From the NCBI GenBank assembly GCA_009909035.1, contig JAAAOB010000141.1:1-64000 (forward strand): DNA of 64,000 nucleotides. The letters are read 5' to 3'. Positions 46,154-54,634 of the stretch are shown here, one piece after another. The first letter of the stretch is position 1. Each line of letters starts with the position of its first letter. The DNA comes from Bacteroidota bacterium. Lineage in GTDB: Bacteria > Bacteroidota > Rhodothermia > Balneolales > Balneolaceae. The notes beneath the pieces were generated by a model that was not told the DNA's origin, did not search any database, and saw only the letters and a list, made by a program, of their open reading frames with translations. The translations under genes were made by a program, and so were the position numbers.

Positions 46154-46432
46154 TATGGATCCTCTCCTGCCTCATCTGTCGTTTGTCCCGACCTCACCTG
46201 ACCTGATCATCAAGTTTAAAACGTTTCAGACAGAACACTCTGTTTTCGCTTCTTCAGATCACTCAGTTGCTCTCTGCTCATTAAAAAAGGCTGGTGGTTT
46301 AAATTCTAATGTAACAAATAGCCCTTAAGTTTCTCTTGAAATGTACGATAACATAATTTGAATCAACCTCGATCGATGGCGGGTTGCCCCAATTATGTGT
46401 AAAACATAACTGGTAATTCAAGGAGCACATCT
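46154..46432. other. leader of the pilin-like operon with inverted repeat
   Basis: 279 bp without a gene. TTATGT-GTAAA-ACATAA (46393-46409) is a perfect 6-bp inverted repeat about 25 bp before the first start codon. AAGGAG at 46420-46425 is a good ribosome site. The repeat may be an operator; no sigma consensus could be fixed. Confidence 0.5.
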
Positions 46433-46939
46433 ATGATTGGATATACTGAAGTTTTACAAACCATGGGCGCCATGATCATTTTTGCACTGATCATGACCAC
46501 ATCGAACCGCCACATGCTCGGAAATATAGAGCGGAAAGTAAACTCCGAGGTGGAGGTACATGCTGTGACGCTGGCCCAGGATATCATCGAGTACTCAAAA
46601 CAGGTTCCGTTTGATGCAGCTACAACCGGAGGCGCCGTGCCTGAAAACATTCCGGATGATTTTGTGTCCGGCAGCTCGATTCCAACCTCCACAGCATCTA
46701 AGCTTGAAAACATCCAGTATTTCGAACAGTTCAACGGTTTTTCCAGATCTGTTAATACAAGTTTGGGGGAGTACACAATACGAACGGATGTCAGCTATAT
46801 GGGGCCCGATTTTTCAAATTTGGATCAACCCACAGGGTCAAAAAGCATTTATAAAAGAATTAAAGTAACCGTTTCTAACCCTTCACTTGCTCACGATGTA
46901 GTGCTAAGCTACACCAGGACATATATAAATTCGGACTGA
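46433..46939 (+). CDS. pilin-like membrane-anchored protein, first of three
   Basis: 168 residues. One hydrophobic helix lies at the very N-terminus (about 9-23, MGAMIIFALIMTTS), then a helix with AQDIIEYSKQVPF and a beta-rich C-terminal domain (YTIRTDVSYMG, IKVTVSNPSLAHDVVLSYTRTYI). This is the architecture of a type IV minor pilin, but there is no G-[FM]-x4-E prepilin peptidase site and no glutamate at position 5 of the helix. A strong AAGGAG ribosome site precedes it. The next gene starts 3 bp after its stop. I do not recognise the family. Confidence 0.75.
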   Translation: MIGYTEVLQTMGAMIIFALIMTTSNRHMLGNIERKVNSEVEVHAVTLAQDIIEYSKQVPFDAATTGGAVPENIPDDFVSGSSIPTSTASKLENIQYFEQFNGFSRSVNTSLGEYTIRTDVSYMGPDFSNLDQPTGSKSIYKRIKVTVSNPSLAHDVVLSYTRTYINSD

Positions 46940-46942
46940 TTT

Positions 46943-47533
46943 ATGAACCTTGGACTCACAACAAGTTTTATTATCGGCGGTTTACTGATGCTTGCCATCG
47001 TATCCTTTAACATTAAGGTGGGGCAAAATAACGCCGATATGGCTCTTCATTCGATGAACCAATCCAATATTAGCGCGGTTTCATCTATCGTGATGTTCGA
47101 TTTTCCGAAAATCGGGTATAACAACGACGGCCCCATTGATGACCCTATTCTTGTAGCTGAGAAGGATGAAATCCGCTTTCTCTCGAACTTAAAGAACGAT
47201 CCGGGCGGATCCGTTCAGACCATTACATGGAGCCTGAAAGACAGTACGGTTGCCGGGTCAAACAATGCCAAACACCGAGTGTTAACCCGAACAATTGACG
47301 GGGATAACCAGGAGATCACCCTTGGCGTTACGCGATTTGAACTCAACTATTATACGGCAAGCAGCGCAACTCCTCTTCCGTTTCCAATTGATGCCTCAAC
47401 CCTGGAGCAGATAAAACGTATCGAAGTCATCCTGGAAATGGAACCAAAAGAGGGGACCGGCAAAGCAGAAGACTTCACAACTTCATCCTGGCGCAGGATT
47501 TTTACACCACCAAACCTAAATTTGGAGAGTTAA
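46943..47533 (+). CDS. pilin-like membrane-anchored protein, second of three (PilW-like layout)
   Basis: 196 residues. N-terminal hydrophobic helix (about 6-24, TTSFIIGGLLMLAIVSF), a helix with SMNQSNISAVSSIVMFD, then a beta-rich domain. That domain contains DPILVAEKDEIRFLSNL and RTIDGDNQEITLGVTRFELNY, a run that reads like the mid-region of minor pilin PilW. As in the gene before it, the canonical prepilin site is absent. It starts 3 bp after the first gene and ends 2 bp before the third, so the three are almost certainly made together. Confidence 0.75.
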   Translation: MNLGLTTSFIIGGLLMLAIVSFNIKVGQNNADMALHSMNQSNISAVSSIVMFDFPKIGYNNDGPIDDPILVAEKDEIRFLSNLKNDPGGSVQTITWSLKDSTVAGSNNAKHRVLTRTIDGDNQEITLGVTRFELNYYTASSATPLPFPIDASTLEQIKRIEVILEMEPKEGTGKAEDFTTSSWRRIFTPPNLNLES

Positions 47534-47535
47534 CC

Positions 47536-48585
47536 ATGGGAAGAGCAATGTTAATTATCGTTTCAGGACTGATGCTGTCTATCGGCATTTCGCAAACATC
47601 CCTCTTTGGCACCATGGGCATGATGGCTGAGCATTCTTCCAATGTTGCAGAGTCTGCACAAGCTAAAAATATAGCCTACATGGGGGCGGAACTGGCCATC
47701 CGCGACATGATAGATGACCCCAGCTGGAGAGATGGAGAAACTGCCCGGTACTCGGTAGGCAGCGGAACCGCAGACATTACCCTTACCGAAGTCGAGGCCA
47801 ACGTGATGCGAGTTGTTTCCAAAGGAAGCTATAACGGCCATGAAAACACGGTTAATCTGTTGCTGGGTGAAAGCAGCAGCGGAGGTGTTCCCACATTTTT
47901 TTCGGCACTCGGTTTAATTATGGACGATCCGGGGGAGTTTATTTTTGATGCCGGCGGATCTTCCGGAATCAGCGGCTACGATGCAAGCGGAAGCTGCGAT
48001 CCTGTGCCGGGGGTAACGGTCGTTCACGATTCCGATAAGTCGTACATAGAGAGCAACTCAACAGGCGCCTCTAAAATCAGCGGAGACCCCCAGATCAATG
48101 TTGATTCCGAACTCACCTTCGATGAAATGAAAAAGCTCATTGATGATCTTGACGGGCCGGGCGCCACCTATCTGCCCGCCGGTAATTATAAAGGAACTCT
48201 TGGAACAGAGTCCAACCCGGGTATTTTTATTGTAAACGACAGGACCAAAATTACGGGAAATAATACAGGCTATGGTATTTTAATCATTAAAAACTCCGGG
48301 GCTATTGAGCTCGACGCAGAGCTTGAGCTTCGGGGCACCATGCAGTTTAACGGCCTCGTAATTTTTGAAAATGCATTTGCCATTGACGGAAAAGGAACCG
48401 CGGAAATCAGGGGATCTGTCCTTGCAGGAAAATCGAACCCAAACGCCCCCGATTTTGATGTGGACCTTGGCGGTACAGCCGATTTCAGGTACGACTGCAG
48501 TGCCCAAAAATATGCCGATGCTGCCGCAGCCGGTTATGTCAATAGCCAGACTCAGTTCAAGCGATTGAGCGTTTACGAAAACTGA
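47536..48585 (+). CDS. pilin-like/PilX-like protein with beta-helix-like repeats, third of three
   Basis: 349 residues. N-terminal hydrophobic helix (MLIIVSGLMLSIGISQTSLFG), then AQAKNIAYMGAELAIRDMID as in PilX-type minor pilins. From about residue 130 onward come Gly/Asp/Asn-rich turns with short strands (TKITGNNTGYGILIIKNSG, ELELRGTMQFNGLVIFENAF), suggesting a right-handed beta-helix or similar surface domain. No prepilin cleavage site. It is the largest of the three and would be the exposed subunit if they form an assembly. No assembly ATPase, secretin or peptidase gene lies nearby. Confidence 0.74.
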   Translation: MGRAMLIIVSGLMLSIGISQTSLFGTMGMMAEHSSNVAESAQAKNIAYMGAELAIRDMIDDPSWRDGETARYSVGSGTADITLTEVEANVMRVVSKGSYNGHENTVNLLLGESSSGGVPTFFSALGLIMDDPGEFIFDAGGSSGISGYDASGSCDPVPGVTVVHDSDKSYIESNSTGASKISGDPQINVDSELTFDEMKKLIDDLDGPGATYLPAGNYKGTLGTESNPGIFIVNDRTKITGNNTGYGILIIKNSGAIELDAELELRGTMQFNGLVIFENAFAIDGKGTAEIRGSVLAGKSNPNAPDFDVDLGGTADFRYDCSAQKYADAAAAGYVNSQTQFKRLSVYEN

Positions 48586-48610
48586 TTCCGTCAACCAGAG
48601 ATATTACCTG

Positions 48611-49567
48611 TTACCCCGGGTCCACATCCCGCTCTTTAAACTCTTCATCAAAATAGTTGTACCATTTTCGGAACGGGCGAAAGGCGTTCTCCGGGTCAAA
48701 TGGCCGCCTGTACTCGCTGTTCATGCACTCTTCACTGCAGCATCCTTTATATTTTTTTGCTCCTTCCTCTGAGCAGACAAATAACTTATTGCACTCCATA
48801 TTGGCACAGTTGATGAAGCTATCCGCCGGTTTTCCGGTAATTTCGCAGCGGGCAATAGGCTGAAGGTCTCCCTTGTTGACGGGCACCACAAGACGGTCGT
48901 CAAATACAAAACATTTCCCTTTAAAGTGCTTTCCCTGCTCCTCTTTGGCATAGTTTAAAATACCGCCGTGGAGCTGATTGACATCATCCCACCCTTTTTT
49001 CTTCATTAGAACAGAAAATTTCTCACAGCGGATGCCCCCTGTGCAGTACATCAGTACCTTTTTGTCTTTTGGAATCTCGGCGGCGTCGAGCCACTGTGGA
49101 AACTCGTAAAAATTCTCAACCTGCGGTGTGATCGCTCCTTCAAAATGGCCCACCTCGCTTTCATAGTCATTCCGCACGTCGATCATCACATAATCTTGAT
49201 CCGATTCCATTATCTCCCGCCATTCGGAGGGTGTCATATGGCGCCCTCCCTCCTCCGGGTCCAGTCCGTCTACGTGAATGGAAACAATCTCATCACGAAC
49301 TTTACACGTGAGCCGCGGAAACGGGATCACATCTGCTTCTTCCGTTTTAAATTCTGTATCTTCAAACCCGGATATTGACCAAACGTACTCCCTGTAACTC
49401 TTCATCTGCTGCGGCGAACCGCCAAGCGTTCCGTTGAGTCCCTCTTTGCCTATGTAAACACGACCTTTTACACCCAAATTGCGCAGAAATTTTTTATGTT
49501 CTTCACAAAAAAGATCGGGTTCGCTAATTTCATTAAATTTATAGTATAGGATAACTTCATAACTCAT
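48611..49567 (-). CDS. trhO: tRNA uridine(34) hydroxylase
   Basis: 318 residues. TrhO (YceA) hydroxylates U34 of several tRNAs on the way to 5-carboxymethoxyuridine or methoxyuridine. An N-terminal ferredoxin-like domain (VYIGKEGLNGTLGG) is followed by a rhodanese domain with the loop CTGGIRCEK (Cys175, Cys181). A Cys-rich tail (CANMECNKLFVC...CC...C) probably binds zinc. It converges with the pilin-like operon (25-bp gap). The short gap without a clear terminator means read-through from either side is possible. Confidence 0.94.
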   Translation of the reverse strand: MSYEVILYYKFNEISEPDLFCEEHKKFLRNLGVKGRVYIGKEGLNGTLGGSPQQMKSYREYVWSISGFEDTEFKTEEADVIPFPRLTCKVRDEIVSIHVDGLDPEEGGRHMTPSEWREIMESDQDYVMIDVRNDYESEVGHFEGAITPQVENFYEFPQWLDAAEIPKDKKVLMYCTGGIRCEKFSVLMKKKGWDDVNQLHGGILNYAKEEQGKHFKGKCFVFDDRLVVPVNKGDLQPIARCEITGKPADSFINCANMECNKLFVCSEEGAKKYKGCCSEECMNSEYRRPFDPENAFRPFRKWYNYFDEEFKERDVDPG

Positions 49568-49661
49568 ATGGCAAAGACGATAACCTTATCTGTTTCGTTA
49601 ATTTTTTGCTGAGGTTTTAAATTACGATCTTTTTACTCTTTTTTGTACTCAAAAAAACAGT

Positions 49662-51446
49662 GTGTTGCAGCGACTTAACCTGATCTATACTATTATTGTC
49701 ATTATTCTGGGCCTGATGTGTGCACAGAAGGCGGCAGCACAACAGCATGTCCACACCCATCCTGAGCCGGCAAACCTGTTTCGTACGATTGACAGTGCCG
49801 AGGAAGCGGGACTGCTGACGCCTGATGAGTCCATACTTCAGAAGTTTTATGCCGGATTTGAGCCCGGTCGTTTAAATGATGCCTTCAAACCTGCTTCTGA
49901 TGCATCTCCCATCAAATGTATGGTTCCCGCCATGCGGCAATTTAACCAGCTGCGTGATCAGCTCCTTCCATCCACGGTGAAGGAGATCGAAGAGTTGATT
50001 CAACCACGCATCAGCAACACAGAGTTCAGTTACCGATCACCGTCCGGTGTTTTTGAACTCCATTACGACACCACCGGGGCCGATGCCGTACCCTCGCGGC
50101 AGACCATCCCTGAAGCTATCGAGCAAAACATCCCCGACTACATTTACCACGCCGCTTTTGCTGCAGATTCTTCGTACCGGCACCAGGTGGAAACCCTTGG
50201 CTTTACAGACTTCGGGCGATCTACACCTTACCAGATTGAATTTCAAAATTTCGGCTTCTACGGCACAACCACCTCATCCGGATCATCCAGCTTTATCACT
50301 GTTCACTCAAATTTTGACTCTTTCCCCCCCAACACGCATCCCGACGGGGATCAAATTGGTGCGCTGTATGTAACCATTGCACACGAAGTGAAACACGCCG
50401 TTCAGTACGAGGCCAACCGGTGGAGGGGCAGTGCAGGCAGCTTTGACTGGATTGAGATGGACGCCACCATGGCCGAAGAGATGGTGTTTGATAACGTAAA
50501 CGACTACTACAACTACATCCGTAAAAACTTTGATTCAACCGAGCCCAATCGGTCCTCAATCTTTGGGAATCCCGGAAACCCAACCCCCGGCGCCTACTGG
50601 CATACCACCTGGATGTTCTACTTTACTGAACGATTTGGCGATTCGTTCTGGGTCGACGTTTGGAGCGATATTCGCGATGAGCCCCTGATTCCGTTTACTG
50701 ACGCTGTTAATCAACAACTTGCTCTTCGTAATGAAGATCTTGCCTCCAATCACCTTAAAAACCATCTCTGGCACCTGGCCTCCGGGCCATTTTTTTCCCA
50801 GTCCGCGTTTGGATTCAGCGAACGTGAATTTTATCCGGAAGCCTTAATCGCATCTCGTCTCGCCACCATCCCTGACAGCCTGTCCGGTACCGGGCTTCGC
50901 CCAATGGGGGCTACGTATCTCGAAGCCGTGCCAAATCGTGCCGCCCTGGGTCAACCGAAGATAACGGTAGAGTCGGATCTGCCGGGTGTAGGTATCGGGG
51001 TGATCGGAAGCTTTCGCGACGGGCGATCCGAAATGCTGCATGCTCTAAACACACAATCTCTTCAACAACAGATCCAGACGCAGTGGAGCTGGCGCGATGT
51101 AACGGATCTTAAAATTGCTGTGGTCAACACCCATCCATCGGGCTCGGCTGACTACACGCTCAGGCTTACCTCCGTCGTTCCTGAAGATGATATTCTGGCC
51201 CAAAACTATCCAAACCCTTTCAACCCATCTACGCGCATAGAATTTTCGCTCAACAACCGGAAAAATGTGCGCATTGATGTGTTCGACAGCATCGGCCGCC
51301 AGGTCACAACACTACTAAACGAGACACTCAATGAGGGGTTTCATTTTGTGGACTTTAACGGTTCGGGGCTCTCATCCGGTGTCTACTTTTACAGAATCAG
51401 AACCGATCAAACCGTTACTACAAAAAAAATGCTGCTTCTAAAATAG
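49662..51446 (+). CDS. secreted metallopeptidase-like protein with type IX sorting domain
   Basis: 594 residues. A GTG (or TTG three bases later) start leads into a signal peptide ending near KAAAQ. A possible zinc site is HEVKHAVQYE (His241, Glu242, His245), followed by WIEMDATMAEEMVFD, which could supply the third ligand. This pattern is seen in MXAN_6640-type putative peptidases. The C-terminal 85 residues are a sorting domain (NYPNPFNPSTRIEF, VFDSIGRQVTTL, GLSSGVYFYRI) for export by the type IX system. The C-terminal tail KKMLLLK is characteristic. Substrate unknown. Confidence 0.83.
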   Translation: MLQRLNLIYTIIVIILGLMCAQKAAAQQHVHTHPEPANLFRTIDSAEEAGLLTPDESILQKFYAGFEPGRLNDAFKPASDASPIKCMVPAMRQFNQLRDQLLPSTVKEIEELIQPRISNTEFSYRSPSGVFELHYDTTGADAVPSRQTIPEAIEQNIPDYIYHAAFAADSSYRHQVETLGFTDFGRSTPYQIEFQNFGFYGTTTSSGSSSFITVHSNFDSFPPNTHPDGDQIGALYVTIAHEVKHAVQYEANRWRGSAGSFDWIEMDATMAEEMVFDNVNDYYNYIRKNFDSTEPNRSSIFGNPGNPTPGAYWHTTWMFYFTERFGDSFWVDVWSDIRDEPLIPFTDAVNQQLALRNEDLASNHLKNHLWHLASGPFFSQSAFGFSEREFYPEALIASRLATIPDSLSGTGLRPMGATYLEAVPNRAALGQPKITVESDLPGVGIGVIGSFRDGRSEMLHALNTQSLQQQIQTQWSWRDVTDLKIAVVNTHPSGSADYTLRLTSVVPEDDILAQNYPNPFNPSTRIEFSLNNRKNVRIDVFDSIGRQVTTLLNETLNEGFHFVDFNGSGLSSGVYFYRIRTDQTVTTKKMLLLK

Positions 51447-51498
51447 CCCGGGGTATCCAGGGTCCGACTTGCCTTGATTGACAGGCTGCCGTGCAGGA

Positions 51499-52650
51499 TT
51501 ACGACTCCCCTCTCGATATCAGTTCCAGTGCGATGTAATCAGCAATTTTTAACCCGGCCCCGGTAAGGGTTATGCTATCTCCGTCACCTGAGATCGATAC
51601 ACAACCTCTGGCGCTCTGCAGGCGCAGCCATTCCCACTGTTGCGGGGTGAAGGAGTAGCCGTAGCGCGACGCCATCTGTTCAACAGATATACCGGCGATT
51701 GTTCGCAATCCCAGCATCAGCCGTTCTTCAGCAAGTGTATCAAGATTCAGCTCCTCTACCTCTTCTTTCACTTCATGCCATGAGCGATCGAGGTAGAATT
51801 TCACATCCGGCCGGTTTCTCCAGCGCCTGGCCCCGTTTTGGGTCCAAAGGAGCGAGTGTGCCGATGGCCCGAGGCCCAGGTAGTTTACATGCTTCCAATA
51901 GTTGCTGTTATGGACGGCTTCACGTCCGGGCCGCGCAAAGTTACTCACCTCGTACCGGTTCAGCCCGGCTTCTCGGAGTCTCTCTTCCACCAGGTCAAAA
52001 TGCTTCTCCAGCTCATCATCCTGGGGCGGTTCGATCCGGCCCAGTTCCACCTGTTTCCCCAGGCGGGTGTTCGGTTCTATCGTCAGTGAATAGGCCGATA
52101 CATGGGGGGGATCAAACCTAAGCAGCCGATCAATATCCCGCTCCAGATCCTCAACACTCTGCCCGGGGTTACCAAAAATTACGTCGGCCGTATAGCAGGG
52201 AAATCCCGTGGATTGAATTAAACTGAGGGCGATCTCGGCCTCTTCGGCGGTGTGAGATCGATTCATGAACGCAAGCAGATCCGGGTCAAACGATTGAACT
52301 CCCATACTCACCCTGTTAAATCCTAACGTTTTCAAGCTCTGAAGATAACGTTCGCTTACATCATCCGGGTTTAGTTCAATCGTCGTTTCTTTCGACGAAA
52401 GATCAAACGCAGTATGGAGTGCAGAAAGTATGGATTCAAGTTGGCCAGGCGTTAGAAGTGATGGGGTACCACCCCCAAAATAGATAGTCTCAACCGTTTC
52501 ATCCGAAAATGGGCCTTCTCCGTGGGATTGAATTTCAGAAATAAGTGCATCCACAAACGGCTGACGAAGCTCGTTCCGCGTCATAAAATAAAAGTTACAG
52601 TAGCTGCACGCCTGCTTACAAAACGGAACATGGATGTAGATACCTGCCAT
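51499..52650 (-). CDS. hemW: radical-SAM haem chaperone HemW
   Basis: 383 residues from the ATG at 52650 (three codons after an earlier ATG). IHVPFCKQACSYCNFYF gives the three-Cys cluster C-x3-C-x2-C without the fourth Cys that marks HemN, so this is the haem-trafficking paralogue. YFGGGTPSLLTPGQ and MGVQSFDPDLL are family motifs, and the C-terminal part carries the HemN_C fold. HemW inserts haem into respiratory enzymes. It lies 124 bp downstream of the carbonic anhydrase gene on the same strand. Confidence 0.92.
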   Translation of the reverse strand: MAGIYIHVPFCKQACSYCNFYFMTRNELRQPFVDALISEIQSHGEGPFSDETVETIYFGGGTPSLLTPGQLESILSALHTAFDLSSKETTIELNPDDVSERYLQSLKTLGFNRVSMGVQSFDPDLLAFMNRSHTAEEAEIALSLIQSTGFPCYTADVIFGNPGQSVEDLERDIDRLLRFDPPHVSAYSLTIEPNTRLGKQVELGRIEPPQDDELEKHFDLVEERLREAGLNRYEVSNFARPGREAVHNSNYWKHVNYLGLGPSAHSLLWTQNGARRWRNRPDVKFYLDRSWHEVKEEVEELNLDTLAEERLMLGLRTIAGISVEQMASRYGYSFTPQQWEWLRLQSARGCVSISGDGDSITLTGAGLKIADYIALELISRGES

Positions 52651-52774
52651 AGTGAACAACTCTTATGTGTAAATGAACCGGGGGACTGCGAACGTCCCGT
52701 CCCGGCACCCAAAAATTTTTTTTGGCAAGTGGCCGATGACAATTTCAGAGTAATAGAATAGAAAAGAAATGTTA

Positions 52775-53341
52775 CTATTTTTCCGCTTCAGGTGCTCTTT
52801 CTGCTGTGTAAAACGGATTTTCATCGTAGGTGTCAACCTGGCGATAAGTTCGCTGATATGAAATATAATTCTGAGCAGATTTGCCGATGAATGCAATCTC
52901 ATCATCGGTTAACCTGCGCGCTATTTTTGCCGGTGAGCCCATGTAAAGATTTCCGGATTCGAGCGTCTTACCGGGAGGCACAAGTGTTCCCGCTGCAATG
53001 ATCACATCAGAGGGAATCACCGCTTCATCCAGTATTGTAGCATGTATGCCGATCAGCACCCTGTCGCTAACGGTACACCCGTGAATCATGGCACTATGTC
53101 CAACCGTCACCTCATCACCAATAATTGTTGGCCCGGTCTGGTTCATCACATGGATGCAGGTATTGTCCTGGATATTCGTGCGCTTGCCTATCCGGATATA
53201 GTTCACATCCCCCCTGATGGTGGTGTTAAACCAGACGGAGCTCTCAGCACCAATTTTTACATCTCCAATAATATCGGCACTGGGAGCTACAAAAACTGAC
53301 TCGTCATACTCCGGTGATCTGTTTAAAAATTGATATATCAT
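52775..53341 (-). CDS. gamma-carbonic anhydrase family protein
   Basis: 188 residues, a left-handed beta-helix of hexapeptide repeats (for example ADIIGDVKIGAESSVWFNTT). The likely zinc histidines are in NTCIHVMNQ and VGHSAMIHG, as in the gamma-class (Cam/CaiE/YrdA-like) proteins. C-terminal helix present. Many members are annotated as transferases and only some hydrate CO2. It starts 2 bp after the stop of the DsbA-like gene upstream, so the two form an operon. Confidence 0.9.
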   Translation of the reverse strand: MIYQFLNRSPEYDESVFVAPSADIIGDVKIGAESSVWFNTTIRGDVNYIRIGKRTNIQDNTCIHVMNQTGPTIIGDEVTVGHSAMIHGCTVSDRVLIGIHATILDEAVIPSDVIIAAGTLVPPGKTLESGNLYMGSPAKIARRLTDDEIAFIGKSAQNYISYQRTYRQVDTYDENPFYTAERAPEAEK

Positions 53342-53343
53342 CC

Positions 53344-53955
53344 CTAATTCGACCGGTACATCTGTAGCTCAACAATTGATTTAAACTGTTCGTAGCTCTG
53401 GGGATTCTGCTGGAGCTTCCGCCCGTTTATAAAGAAAGTAGGTGTGGAGTTGACCGTCCGGCGGATGCCCTCTTGTCGATCCTTCTCTACACGCTCGGCG
53501 ATCTCTTCCGAGTCTCTGTCGGTTCGAAACTGCTCCATATCAAGTTCAAGTTGCTCCGCGTACCCTTCAATTAGCTCAACGGCCTCATTACTTCTGGACC
53601 ACTCCGGCTGGTTTTCAAATACAATGTCGTGCATCTCCTGGAACTTACCCTGTTCGCCGGCCGCTTCGACGGAGTGTGCGGCCATGCGGCTGTGCTGAAA
53701 CCCGCTTAGCGGAAAGTGCCTGTACTTTACCTCAATCATGTCACCATAATCTTTCTTGAGTTGGTTTACGAGAGCGCTATAGTCGCGGCAGGCCGGGCAG
53801 GAGTAGTCGAAATATTCTAATATAGTGACCTGCTGCGGGGTTCGGTCATCGCCTTCTTCCACTGAATCGCTGCCGGCAAGACCATAAAAAAGGGCTGCGC
53901 CGCTCACAATTAGAAAGATGATTAACAGAGCAATTTGTACGGTTTTGTTATTCAT
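53344..53955 (-). CDS. DsbA-like membrane-anchored thioredoxin family protein
   Basis: 203 residues. One N-terminal membrane helix (about 7-26) anchors a DsbA-like domain outside the cytosol. The redox site is YFDYSCPACRDYS (Cys53, Cys56) and the cis-Pro loop NSTPTFFING. The C-P-A-C centre and the inserted helical region match DsbA/DsbG-like thiol oxidases (thioredoxin_4 family). It is followed by a gamma-carbonic anhydrase 2 bp later. The link between the two is not obvious. Confidence 0.9.
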   Translation of the reverse strand: MNNKTVQIALLIIFLIVSGAALFYGLAGSDSVEEGDDRTPQQVTILEYFDYSCPACRDYSALVNQLKKDYGDMIEVKYRHFPLSGFQHSRMAAHSVEAAGEQGKFQEMHDIVFENQPEWSRSNEAVELIEGYAEQLELDMEQFRTDRDSEEIAERVEKDRQEGIRRTVNSTPTFFINGRKLQQNPQSYEQFKSIVELQMYRSN

Positions 53956-54048
53956 AATCGCTAAATGGTTAAATAAAATATTGGATTAAAATATACTCCG
54001 ATTTCCCGTAAAATTCACCCTCTGCTCATATTACGCGGCTATCGTTAT

Positions 54049-54483
54049 TCATTCACTTTGGCCCGCCATTTTAGCTTTATAAGCCATCGCATATATTTTC
54101 ATCTGCTTAATCATCGAAGCCAAGCCGTTGGACCGGGTGGGGGATAAGTGTTCCTGCATTCCGATTTTTTTTATAAACTCGGGATTATGCGTGAGAATGG
54201 TATCCGGCTCTTCGTGAGAATAAAAATTGACCATCATGGCAACCAGCCCTTTTGTAATAGCCGCGTCACTGTCGGCATTGAAAATCACCTTTTGATCTTC
54301 GGTATCCGTGGTCAGCCACACCTGCGACTGACAACCTCTCACAAGGTTTTCTTCTACCTTATATTTATCATCCAGCGGTGGAAGCTTTTGCCCCATCTTA
54401 ATGATATGCTTATACCTCTCCTGCCAATCGGACAGCGCTTGAAATTCACGGATAATTCGATCTTGTTTTTCCTCAATTGTCAT
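54049..54483 (-). CDS. sufE: SufE family Fe-S assembly protein
   Basis: About 144 residues starting at MTIEEKQDRI (ATG 54483). An in-frame ATG at 54528 adds 15 residues that do not look like the family. SufE takes sulfur from SufS on a conserved Cys, here in LVRGCQSQVWL. The downstream helices (MMVNFYSHEEPD, LSPTRSNGLASMIKQMK) are typical. A cluster-assembly role agrees with the many Fe-S enzymes in the window (HemN, HemW, Rrf2). The sufBCD genes are not present here. Confidence 0.92.
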   Translation of the reverse strand: MTIEEKQDRIIREFQALSDWQERYKHIIKMGQKLPPLDDKYKVEENLVRGCQSQVWLTTDTEDQKVIFNADSDAAITKGLVAMMVNFYSHEEPDTILTHNPEFIKKIGMQEHLSPTRSNGLASMIKQMKIYAMAYKAKMAGQSE

Positions 54484-54584
54484 AGCAGCGTTCTGAAATT
54501 GTTTAAAGCTTCTTTGCAAAGATAACAAATTCTGTGTGCGAATACTTCCTGCAGAACTGGCGTAAAAATGTTCTATAAACAGAA

Positions 54585-54607
54585 AACGCCGGTGGTTGAC
54601 CGGCGTT
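54585..54607. terminator. terminator after the PAS-domain gene
   Basis: A 9-bp perfect stem AACGCCGGT / ACCGGCGTT with a 5-nt loop, 28 bp past the stop of the PAS gene (minus strand) and followed on that strand by TTTTCTG. On the plus strand only a short T run follows, so it mainly serves the minus strand. Confidence 0.8.
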
Positions 54608-54634
54608 TAGATTCTGATTTACGTTGGAACGTCG

